Below are positions 1 through 8,275 of a stretch of 64,000 nucleotides of DNA, piece by piece. This DNA is from Streptomyces sp. DH12 (GTDB lineage Bacteria > Actinomycetota > Actinomycetes > Streptomycetales > Streptomycetaceae): positions 1 through 64,000 of the forward strand of contig NZ_JAHWGT010000002.1 in NCBI RefSeq assembly GCF_020873895.1. Direction: 5' to 3'. Position 1 is the stretch's first letter, and the number at the start of each line of letters is the position of its first letter. The notes under the pieces are model-generated. The model was not told the origin of the DNA, did no database searches, and saw only the letters and a list, made by a program, of their open reading frames with translations. The position numbers were made by a program, and so were the translations under genes.

Positions 1-41
1 GGCGGGGGGAGGCCCCCCGGGAAGGCACTCCGACGGACGTG

Positions 42-68
42 TTTATCGTCAGGAAGACGACTATGATC
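42..68. promoter_or_regulatory. Candidate NrtR-type operator and -10 box
   Basis: An inverted repeat TCGTC-AGGAA-GACGA (46-60) sits just upstream of a -10-like TATGAT (62-67). If TATGAT is used, transcription would begin at the A of the ATG at 74, giving a leaderless message. The shape (TTAT-CGTC, spacer, GACG-CTAT) resembles NrtR/Nudix-regulator operators, so autoregulation by the next gene is inferred. Confidence 0.45.
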
Positions 69-73
69 GCGGC

Positions 74-844
74 ATGCCCCCCTACGACCCCTCGGCCTTC
101 CCGCCCTTCGCCGTGACCGTCGACCTGGTCGTCCTCACCGTGCGCCGGCACGCGCTGTGCGCTCTGGTCGTCCGGCGGGGGGAGCCGCCGTTCCAGGGCC
201 GCTGGGCGCTGCCCGGGGGGTTCGTCCGGCCCGACGAGGACCTGGGCGCCGCCGCGGCGCGCGAACTCGCCGAGGAGACCGGGCTCTGCGTCCACGACCC
301 GGGCGACCCGGCACCCGTCCCGGGCGCCGGCGCGCACCTGGAGCAGTTGGCGACGTACGGGGACCCCGAGCGCGACCCGCGTATGCGCGTGGTCAGCGTC
401 GCCCACCTCGCCCTCGCGCCCGACCTGCCCGCGCCCCGGCCGGGCGGCGACGCCAACAGCGTCCGCTGGGCGCCCGTGGAGGAACTGCTCAGCTTCGGAG
501 CGGGCCTCGACCGCGGCGATGAGCCGCCCGTCCCGCTCGCCTTCGACCACGGCCGCATCCTGGCCGACGGCGTCGAGCGCGCCCGGTCGAAGATCGAGTA
601 CTCCTCGCTCGCCACGGCTTTCTGCCCGCCCGAGTTCACCGTCGGAGAGTTGAGACGCGTGTACGAGGCGGTGTGGGGCGTGGCCCTGGATCCGCGCAAC
701 TTCCACCGCAAGGTGACCGGTACGCCCGGCTTCCTGGTTCCGGCGGGCGGTACGACCACCCGCCAGGGCGGGCGTCCCGCGCAGCTCTTCCGCGCCGGCG
801 GTGCGACCCTCCTCAACCCGCCGATGCTCCGCCCCGAGGTCTGA
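74..844 (+). CDS. NrtR-type Nudix hydrolase/transcription regulator
   Basis: 256 aa. The N-terminal half is a Nudix domain with an intact Nudix box at about residues 48-71 (GGFVRPDEDL...RELAEETGL). The C-terminal part (about 170-256, containing LDPRNFHRKV) resembles the winged-helix domain of NrtR regulators. Family members sense ADP-ribose-like ligands and often control NAD or sugar metabolism. Because the Nudix residues are complete, hydrolase activity may be retained, which is unlike degenerate NrtR proteins. The ATG lies 6 nt after a TATGAT hexamer with no ribosome site, suggesting a leaderless transcript. A pure Nudix hydrolase is the alternative, but the C-terminal extension argues for a regulator. 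The regulated neighbours may lie left of the window. Confidence 0.8.
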   Translation: MPPYDPSAFPPFAVTVDLVVLTVRRHALCALVVRRGEPPFQGRWALPGGFVRPDEDLGAAAARELAEETGLCVHDPGDPAPVPGAGAHLEQLATYGDPERDPRMRVVSVAHLALAPDLPAPRPGGDANSVRWAPVEELLSFGAGLDRGDEPPVPLAFDHGRILADGVERARSKIEYSSLATAFCPPEFTVGELRRVYEAVWGVALDPRNFHRKVTGTPGFLVPAGGTTTRQGGRPAQLFRAGGATLLNPPMLRPEV

Positions 845-977
845 TGCGCCGCGCGGGGTGCCGGGTGAACCGGCGCCCCGCAACCGCCCAATGTGCGGTG
901 AAAGTCCGAAATGCCGGGTTATTGTGCTGCGGTACCCGCCCTGCCGCCGAGCGGTCTCACCTACCGCGAGAGAAACG

Positions 978-2960
978 ATGCTCCAGGCAATCGGACTCAC
1001 CAGCACGCACCGCAGGAACCGCCCGCCCGCCGTGGACGACCTCACCTTCGAGGCACGGCCCGGAGAGGTCACCGCCCTCCTCGGGCCGCCCGGAGCGGGC
1101 AAGACCACGGCCCTGCGCCTGATGCTCGGACTCGAACGCGGCCAGGGAATCGCCTACTTCCGCGGTCGGCCCCTGCACCGCGTCACCCACCCGCTGCGTG
1201 AGGTCGGTGTCCTCCTCGGGGACGTGCCCGGGCACCCGGCGCGCACGGTCCGCGGCCAGCTCAGGATGGTGTGCGCGGTGGCGGGTGTCCCGGTCTCCCG
1301 CGCCGACGACCTCATCGACGCCGTCGGCCTCGAGGGTCTCGGCGACCAGCGCCTCGGTGCTCTCTCCCGCGGCATGGACCGCCGACTGGGCATGGCGGTG
1401 GCCCTGTTGGGAGACCCCCACACACTCGTGCTGGACGAGCCGACGGCGGGTCTCTCGGCACGCGAGGCGAACTGGCTGCACGGCCTCCTGCGGACCCACG
1501 CCCGCCACGGCGGCACCGTCCTCTACACCACCTCCGACAGCCGGGCGGCCGCCCGGACCGCGGACCACGTGGTGGCGATGGCCGCCGGCCGGCTCGTGGG
1601 CGACCAGGACGCCGCCACCTTCGCCCGTACGCGGCTGCGCCCCCGCGTCGCCGTCCGCACCCCGCACGCCGCCCGCCTCGCCGCCCAGCTCACCCGCGAG
1701 GCCCGCGCCGAACACCGCTCCGTCGAGGTCGTCCACGAGCGCGGCAACGGGCTGTACGTGTACGGCAGCGACTGCGCCCAGGTCGGTGAGACCGCCTACC
1801 GCCACGGCATCCTCCTCCACCGCCTCGCCGACGAGACCGGCCCCTCACCCACGCCCCCGTACGCCACCGCCCCCGCATTCCCGTACGCCACCCCCACCGC
1901 TACCGCCACGGCCGCCGCCCCGACCCCCGCGCCCCCGTACGCCCCGGCCCCCTCGCCGTCACGCGCGGACGACACCCCGGCGGCCCCCACCGGCCGCGCC
2001 ACCCCCACCGGACAGGGCACCTCCGCCCCCACCGGACAGGGCACCCCCACCCCCGCCGGCCGCGCCACCGGACACGGCACCCCCGCCCCCGCCGCCATCC
2101 CGCCTCCCGCCCGCGCCACCCCGCGCCACCCCGCCCCACGCGCCGCCGCGAGGCGCCGTCGCAGGCGCGAGCGCTCGCGCGGGGCCCGGCGCGGGCCGCT
2201 GCGGCCGCTCCGCTACGAGCTGCGCCGCCTCACCGGTGTGCCGTCCACGCCGATCGCCCTCGGCGCCGCCGTCCTCGCCTCCGTCGTCCTCGCCGTGCTG
2301 ATGGGACGGTTCGGCCGCACGCCGGTGCCCGTCGCCGTCGCCGCCTGGCCGGATCTGCTGCCCCTCCCGCCCGCGGCCCTGGGCGCCGGGCTCATCGGCG
2401 CGTTCTCCTTCGGCGACGAGTACCGCTACCCGGCGCTCCCCGCCGTCCTGGGGGCCGCGCCGCGCCGCGTCGGCCTCCTGGTGGCCAAGCTCGTCGTCAC
2501 GGCCGCCACCGCCCTGCTGCTGGCCGTGGTGGTCGCCGTCGTGGACCTGGAGGCGCTGCGGCTCGTCTACGGCGGCACGTTGATCCCCGTCCCGGGCGAC
2601 TGGCCGTCGCTCTGCGCGAGTTGGTTAGCGCTGGTCGTCGGCTGTGGTTGGGCGGGGTTGCTGGCGGCCGGGGTGTTTCGCGCCGCCGCGGCGGGGCTCG
2701 CGGCCGTCCTCGCCGTACCCGTGGTGATCGCGCCGGCCGTCGAGGGCGCCCTCCTCGGGCCCGCGGTCCGCAGCGTCGCCGGACTCCCGGCCCGGCTGCG
2801 GGAAACGGCCTGGCCCCGCTGGCCCGCGGAGGGCGACCGTTGGCTGGACGCTGCCCTGCGGGTCATGGCCCAACCGGTGGGCGCTGCGCTGGCCTTGTCC
2901 CTCACGGCGCTGCTGTGCGCGTTCCTGTTCGCGGGGGTGCGTCGTACTGCTCGGTGGTGA
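978..2960 (+). CDS. ABC transporter, fused ATPase and membrane domains
   Basis: 660 aa from ATG 978, preceded by GAGAGAAA; the upstream open frame has no start with a better ribosome site. Residues 1-230 are an ABC ATPase: Walker A at 36-44 (GPPGAGKTT), signature LSRGMDRR near 129, Walker B TLVLDE near 149-154. A long Ala/Pro/Thr linker (about 290-410) follows, then a hydrophobic region (about 430-660) with several membrane segments resembling an ABC-2 type permease. The substrate is unknown. It lies directly upstream of whiH. Codon 550 is TTA (2625-2627), the rare leucine codon read by the bldA tRNA, so full-length translation probably depends on development. Confidence 0.8.
   Translation: MLQAIGLTSTHRRNRPPAVDDLTFEARPGEVTALLGPPGAGKTTALRLMLGLERGQGIAYFRGRPLHRVTHPLREVGVLLGDVPGHPARTVRGQLRMVCAVAGVPVSRADDLIDAVGLEGLGDQRLGALSRGMDRRLGMAVALLGDPHTLVLDEPTAGLSAREANWLHGLLRTHARHGGTVLYTTSDSRAAARTADHVVAMAAGRLVGDQDAATFARTRLRPRVAVRTPHAARLAAQLTREARAEHRSVEVVHERGNGLYVYGSDCAQVGETAYRHGILLHRLADETGPSPTPPYATAPAFPYATPTATATAAAPTPAPPYAPAPSPSRADDTPAAPTGRATPTGQGTSAPTGQGTPTPAGRATGHGTPAPAAIPPPARATPRHPAPRAAARRRRRRERSRGARRGPLRPLRYELRRLTGVPSTPIALGAAVLASVVLAVLMGRFGRTPVPVAVAAWPDLLPLPPAALGAGLIGAFSFGDEYRYPALPAVLGAAPRRVGLLVAKLVVTAATALLLAVVVAVVDLEALRLVYGGTLIPVPGDWPSLCASWLALVVGCGWAGLLAAGVFRAAAAGLAAVLAVPVVIAPAVEGALLGPAVRSVAGLPARLRETAWPRWPAEGDRWLDAALRVMAQPVGAALALSLTALLCAFLFAGVRRTARW
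2625..2627 (+). other. In-frame TTA (bldA-dependent) codon in ABC gene
   Basis: TTA is codon 550 of the ABC transporter (ASW-L-ALV). In Streptomyces this codon is read only by the developmentally regulated bldA tRNA. Confidence 0.85.
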
Positions 2961-3042
2961 TCAGTTTCCGTGCGAGAAGTGATCGTTGAACGTCAAACGC
3001 TCGGGCGCCCTTGGAATTTGCCCGCTTCCTTCCGATTACGCG

Positions 3043-3067
3043 TCAATTGCAGCGCAGGCGCCGATCA
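3043..3067 (+). promoter_or_regulatory. Possible sigma-WhiG promoter of whiH
   Basis: A -10-like GCCGATCA (3060-3067) matches seven of eight positions of the sigma-28/WhiG consensus GCCGATAA. A TCAA motif (3043-3046) lies upstream, but the 13-nt gap is shorter than the usual 15 nt, so the -35 assignment is weak. whiH is a known WhiG target in S. coelicolor, which supports the call. Confidence 0.4.
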
Positions 3068-3130
3068 CCCTTTCGTGTGCTTTTCACCAAAGACCTCAAG
3101 GGGGCCGGGAGCGGCGCCGACAAAGGATGC

Positions 3131-4018
3131 GTGAGTACCCTTGCGCACACCATGATGACCGCCGCCCGCCACGCCGAGGCCCCCCTCGCCGCCCCGGGCG
3201 GTCTCGACCGCTACCCCTACGCGGAGGCGCCGGCCGCCGACCGCGTCGGCGCACCGTCCTGGGACGCCTCCGATTCGGAGTTGGGCCGATTGGGCCGCCG
3301 GTCGGCGGGCAACCGCGGTCGCGGACTCCACGGGCAACTCGTCCAGCAGCTCGGTCAGATGATCGTCTCCGGCGACCTCGGTGCCGACCGCCCGCTCGTC
3401 CCCGAGGAGATCGGCCAGCGGTTCGAGGTCTCCCGCACCGTGGTCCGCGAGTCGCTCCGCGTCCTGGAGGCGAAGGGCCTCGTCAGCGCCCGGCCGAACG
3501 TCGGCACCCGCGTCCGCCCGGTCAGTGACTGGAACCTCCTCGACCCCGACATCATCGAGTGGCGGGCTTTCGGGCCGCAGCGCGACGACCAGCGCCGGGA
3601 GCTGGCCGAGCTGCGCTGGACCATCGAGCCGCTGGCCGCCAGGCTCTCCGCGGGCCACGGCCGCGAGGACCTCCAGCAGCGCCTCGCGGACATGGTGGAG
3701 ATCATGGGCCACGCCTTCGCGCAGGGCGACGCGATCACGTTCTCGCGTGCCGACGCCGAGTTCCACTCCCTCCTCATCCAGCTCGCGGGCAACCGCATGC
3801 TGGAGCACCTCTCCGGGATCGTCTCCGCCGCCCTCCAGGTGTCCGGCGCCCCCACGATCAGCTGCGACCGCCCCGGCGAGTCCTGCATCTCCCACCACGC
3901 CCGCATCGTCGAGGCGCTCGCCGCCGGGGACGGCCCGGCCGCCGAGGCGGCCATGCGCCAGCTCCTCACCGTCCAGCCCGACGTGGAGCGGGTCGTCCCC
4001 GCCCCCCGCGAGCACTGA
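3131..4018 (+). CDS. whiH: WhiH, GntR-family sporulation regulator
   Basis: 295 aa from GTG 3131, just after AAAGGA; upstream in-frame codons look non-coding. The N-terminal extension of about 55 residues is followed by a GntR winged helix (about 60-130, EIGQRFEVSRTVVRESLRVLEAKG) and a FadR-type FCD effector domain to about residue 285. WhiH acts in aerial hyphae, where it is needed for normal sporulation septation, and is known to be WhiG-dependent and autoregulated. Position immediately before hrdB matches other Streptomyces. No bases seem missing and the length is as expected. The ligand of the FCD domain is unknown. Confidence 0.93.
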   Translation: MSTLAHTMMTAARHAEAPLAAPGGLDRYPYAEAPAADRVGAPSWDASDSELGRLGRRSAGNRGRGLHGQLVQQLGQMIVSGDLGADRPLVPEEIGQRFEVSRTVVRESLRVLEAKGLVSARPNVGTRVRPVSDWNLLDPDIIEWRAFGPQRDDQRRELAELRWTIEPLAARLSAGHGREDLQQRLADMVEIMGHAFAQGDAITFSRADAEFHSLLIQLAGNRMLEHLSGIVSAALQVSGAPTISCDRPGESCISHHARIVEALAAGDGPAAEAAMRQLLTVQPDVERVVPAPREH

Positions 4019-4056
4019 GCGCGGACCGTGGGCGCGGGGAGCGGCGCGCACGGTGT

Positions 4057-4203
4057 CCACACGGCACGCCGCGCCATCACGCGACACAGGTGCGCCGTCA
4101 CACGGCCCGACCCCGCCGCCACACGGCCCGGCTCCGCCGCCACACGGCACAAGCCTGCTGTCGCACGGCGAAGGCCTCATCTCGTACGCCGCAGGCCTCG
4201 TCT
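4057..4203. repeat. 21-bp tandem repeat array downstream of whiH
   Basis: About seven head-to-tail copies of a 21-bp unit, best in 4099-4203 (units start at 4099, 4120, 4141, 4162, 4183). The core is CACACGGCNCNNNCC. The first two units differ at only two positions and the later ones drift. The unit length is a multiple of three, but no coding frame is convincing. Confidence 0.8.
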
Positions 4204-4568
4204 CATGCGGTGCAGGGAATCGTCGCTCGGAGGCGTGTCACCGGTTCCACGGGGTACCCGAGGGGACCGGACCACCCGGGTCCGGCGGCACGGCCCGGTG
4301 ACGGGCTTGCGGGGTGTTGCCCCCGTACGCCCCGTGTGCGCCGTTACGTGGTGTGACTCGGGCCACGTGGATTGGGCGTAACGCTCCTCGAAGCACGGCG
4401 ATGACCTAAGAGGTGACAGCCGAGGAGGGAATACAGCCGCCGTTCACGGCGCTGTCCACCTCCGAGGTTCAGCCCGCGTCGTCGGCTCATTCCCCGCCGG
4501 CGGTCGTCGGCTCCGGCTCGATCATGAGCGGGGCCGGAAGCCGTTTCCATCGTTCCGAGAGGTTGTTC
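4204..4568 (+). other. Upstream/leader region of hrdB
   Basis: About 365 nt between the repeat array and the hrdB start. It must contain the hrdB promoter(s). The ribosome site GAGAGG lies at 4556-4562. A GGGAAT at 4427-4432 was tested as a sigma-R -35 box and not accepted. An in-frame ATG exists at 4413, but the homologous protein starts at 4569, so this stretch is read as untranslated leader. Confidence 0.6.
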
Positions 4569-6122
<1,554 letters not shown>

Positions 6123-6153
6123 GTGATCCGCGGGCACGTCCCGCACCACGCGC

Positions 6154-6189
6154 GGAGGGCCCGGTTCCGGAAAAGGAACCGGGCCCTCC
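6154..6189 (+). terminator. hrdB terminator hairpin
   Basis: A perfect 15-bp stem (GGAGGGCCCGGTTCC at 6154-6168 with its complement at 6175-6189) closes a 6-nt GGAAAA loop, 32 nt after the hrdB stop. No U-tract, as is usual in Streptomyces. Confidence 0.85.
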
Positions 6190-6266
6190 GGCGTTGCGGG
6201 GGTGCGGCCGACCCGTCGGTGTCTGACGCTGAGTGGGTGACATGCAACCCTGGGTCAGGAGGCCGA

Positions 6267-7097
6267 ATGCGCGGAACGCGTCATCCCATCAGCAGCAGGC
6301 GGGCGGCGGTCGTGGTCCTGGCCGCGGCGGCGGCCGCGGCCGCACTCGTGGCGCCCGCCCCGGCCGTCGCGGACGGCGGCGTCGTCGGCGGGCACACGGC
6401 CCAGGTCGCGGACGCGCCGTGGGTGGTCGCGCTGTCCAGCCGTGACCGGTTCGGCCGTACGCGGGCCGGGCAGTTCTGCGGTGGCGTGGTCATCGCCCCG
6501 GCGAAGGTCGCGACGGCCGCGCACTGCCTCCGGGAGGACGTGCTCGGGGTGGCGCCGAGCCGGCTCAAGGACCTCAAGGTCATCGCGGGCCGCTCCTCGC
6601 TGCTGGGGTCGGGCGGACACGAGGTCCCGGTGAGCGGCGTCTGGGTCAACCCGGCCTACGACCCGGACTCGAACTCCGGGGACGTCGCCGTCCTCACCCT
6701 GGCCCAGCGGCTGCCGGACGGGTACGCCATCCCCATCGCGCCGGGCGGCGACCCCGCGTACCGCCCGGGTACGGCGGCGACCGTCTACGGCTGGGGCGAC
6801 ACCACGGGGCAGGGCGCGTACGCGTCCCGGCTCCACGCCGCCGACGTGTCCGTCCTGCCGGACGAGTCCTGTGCCCGCGCCTACCCGGCGGGGAAGGGGC
6901 CCGTGCGGTACCGCGCCGACACGATGCTCTGCGCCGGGACGGACCAGGGCGGCCGCGACGCCTGCCAGGGCGACAGCGGGGGCCCGCTGGTGGCGCGGGG
7001 GCGCCTGATCGGCCTGGTGTCGTGGGGCAGCGGCTGCGGCCGCGCGGACAGCCCGGGCGTCTACACCCGCGCCTCGATGCTCGTGCCCTCGCCGTGA
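6267..7097 (+). CDS. Secreted trypsin-like serine protease
   Basis: 276 aa from ATG 6267, after AGGAGG at 6257-6262. A Sec signal peptide (RR then an Ala/Val core, about 10-36) leads to a short propeptide, and VVGG (39-42) is the expected activation N-terminus. S1 family catalytic triad: His86 (TAAHC), Asp139 (SGDVAVL), Ser237 (GDSGGP). Asp231, six residues before the serine, predicts cleavage after Lys/Arg. Disulfide cysteines are present. The C-terminus ends soon after GVYTRAS, a few to about ten residues shorter than many relatives, so a late frameshift or natural variant is possible. It lies between hrdB and parE, as in other Streptomyces. Confidence 0.88.
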   Translation: MRGTRHPISSRRAAVVVLAAAAAAAALVAPAPAVADGGVVGGHTAQVADAPWVVALSSRDRFGRTRAGQFCGGVVIAPAKVATAAHCLREDVLGVAPSRLKDLKVIAGRSSLLGSGGHEVPVSGVWVNPAYDPDSNSGDVAVLTLAQRLPDGYAIPIAPGGDPAYRPGTAATVYGWGDTTGQGAYASRLHAADVSVLPDESCARAYPAGKGPVRYRADTMLCAGTDQGGRDACQGDSGGPLVARGRLIGLVSWGSGCGRADSPGVYTRASMLVPSP

Positions 7098-7606
7098 CCG
7101 CCGCCGTGCGCCGACGCGCGGTCGGGTCGGGACACACCGTCGTGTGAGGAGCAGGACTCCTCCCCGCGCCGACGGGGGCGAGAGGTGAGCCCGGGACGAT
7201 CCAGCGGCTCGGGCTCGCCTCGGCGGGGGCCCGTCCGGCCCTCCGTACGACGGCGCGTGCGCGCGTGTGTGCCCCGCAGCCCCCCGTGCGCCGGCCCCGC
7301 CTGCCCGGCGGCAAAAGGGGTACCCAGGTCCCCTCCCGCCGCCCTCAGGGGGCGGTGGAGGCGGCGGAAGGGGCAAGTCCGGGCGTGGCCGTCGGTGTCC
7401 GCTCGGCGGGCGCACACCGACGGGACGCCCTGGCGAACGGAGCGGGGCGGCACCCCGCCGTCACTCAGGGTGCCGCCCCGCGTCACCGGTGGTCCGGGAC
7501 GCTCCGGCGCGGGCCGGAAAAGCCGCGGGCGGCCTACCCCGCGGTGACGGGGGCGGCCGCCCGATGGCCGGTCCTGGACCGGTCTGGCTCGTCGTGGATG
7601 CGCGTG
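7098..7606. other. Intergenic region after the protease
   Basis: About 510 nt of very GC-rich sequence. Apart from the inverted repeat at 7444-7479, nothing is convincing here; open frames on both strands lack ribosome sites and recognisable protein content. Confidence 0.6.
7444..7479. terminator. Bidirectional terminator hairpin
   Basis: A perfect 12-bp inverted repeat (GGGGCGGCACCC at 7444-7455, complement at 7468-7479) with a 12-nt loop lies between the convergent protease and zinc-ribbon genes. Confidence 0.65.
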
Positions 7607-7837
7607 TCAGCGGTCCTCGTCGGGTGCTCCGGCCGGCACGGTGGTGAGCCGGTCCGTCTCATCCTGTATCTCCGCGGCGATCTTCTTCAGTTCCGGCTCG
7701 AACTTGCGCCCGTGGTGGGCGCAGAAGAGCAGTTCGCCACCGCTGGTCAGCACGACGCGCAGGTATGCCTGGGCGCCGCAGCGGTCACAGCGGTCGGCGG
7801 CCGTCAGCGGGCTCGCGGGGGTCAGAACAGTAGTCAC
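7607..7837 (-). CDS. DUF7455-type small zinc-ribbon protein
   Basis: 76 aa, GTG start at 7837 with AGAGG ahead of it on the minus strand. It holds CDRCG (about 17-21) and later CAHHG, a CxxC...CxxH pattern typical of a small metal-binding ribbon. The acidic C-terminus is poorly conserved. It matches the small DUF7455 protein conserved in actinobacteria beside hrdB/parE; its function is not known. Convergent with the protease and divergent from parE. Confidence 0.8.
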   Translation of the reverse strand: MTTVLTPASPLTAADRCDRCGAQAYLRVVLTSGGELLFCAHHGRKFEPELKKIAAEIQDETDRLTTVPAGAPDEDR

Positions 7838-8275
7838 GTCGCCTCTTCTCTAGCTCGACGAGCTGTCGTACCAGGGTCAACATCCAACCAGGCCGAAAAC
7901 GTTCCCGCTCGCGGCTTTTCCTCGAAAGTTTTTCAAGGTGGCTGTCTGCTGCCGGTTGGCGGCGAATGAGCCGTATTGCGGTGTCGCTGTGCGTTACGGG
8001 TTTCGCGTTGCTTGTCTGGTATGTCCCCCCGGCTGGGTTGCCGGTTGTTCAGGAGGACGTGCCCGGAGCCTAAATGGTTCATGCCTGGAAGGGAACGTGA
8101 TGTCCACGTCACCCGGACGAGGGATCGAACACCCATGCGAGCCTGGACTAGCATGACAGTTCACGTGGGTGGCGTGACAACCGCTCTACCAGGGCTCTGT
8201 ACGCTCGGACCGGCACAGACGCCGACCGCCCTACCCCCGTGGGCAAGATCCCAAATTCAGCGAGGAGCGAACCGC
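7838..8275. other. Divergent upstream region between DUF7455 gene and parE
   Basis: About 440 nt with somewhat higher AT content than its neighbours. A TAGCAT at about 8150 could be a -10 box for parE. Part of the reverse strand (8105-8200) superficially resembles tRNA D- and T-arms but does not fold as a tRNA. No gene is supported. Confidence 0.5.

Noticed and set aside
4427-4454. Sigma-R promoter upstream of hrdB
   Set aside because: GGGAAT fits the -35 element but no GTT is present at the required 18-19 nt spacing.
8105-8130. LexA (SOS) box upstream of parE
   Set aside because: Only the left half (TCGAAC) is present; the right half does not match GTTCGA.
8100-8215. tRNA-like arms on the minus strand upstream of parE
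   Set aside because: GGTAGAGC and GTTCGATCCC resemble D- and T-loop sequences, but they are 60 nt apart, the T-stem does not pair and no acceptor stem forms.
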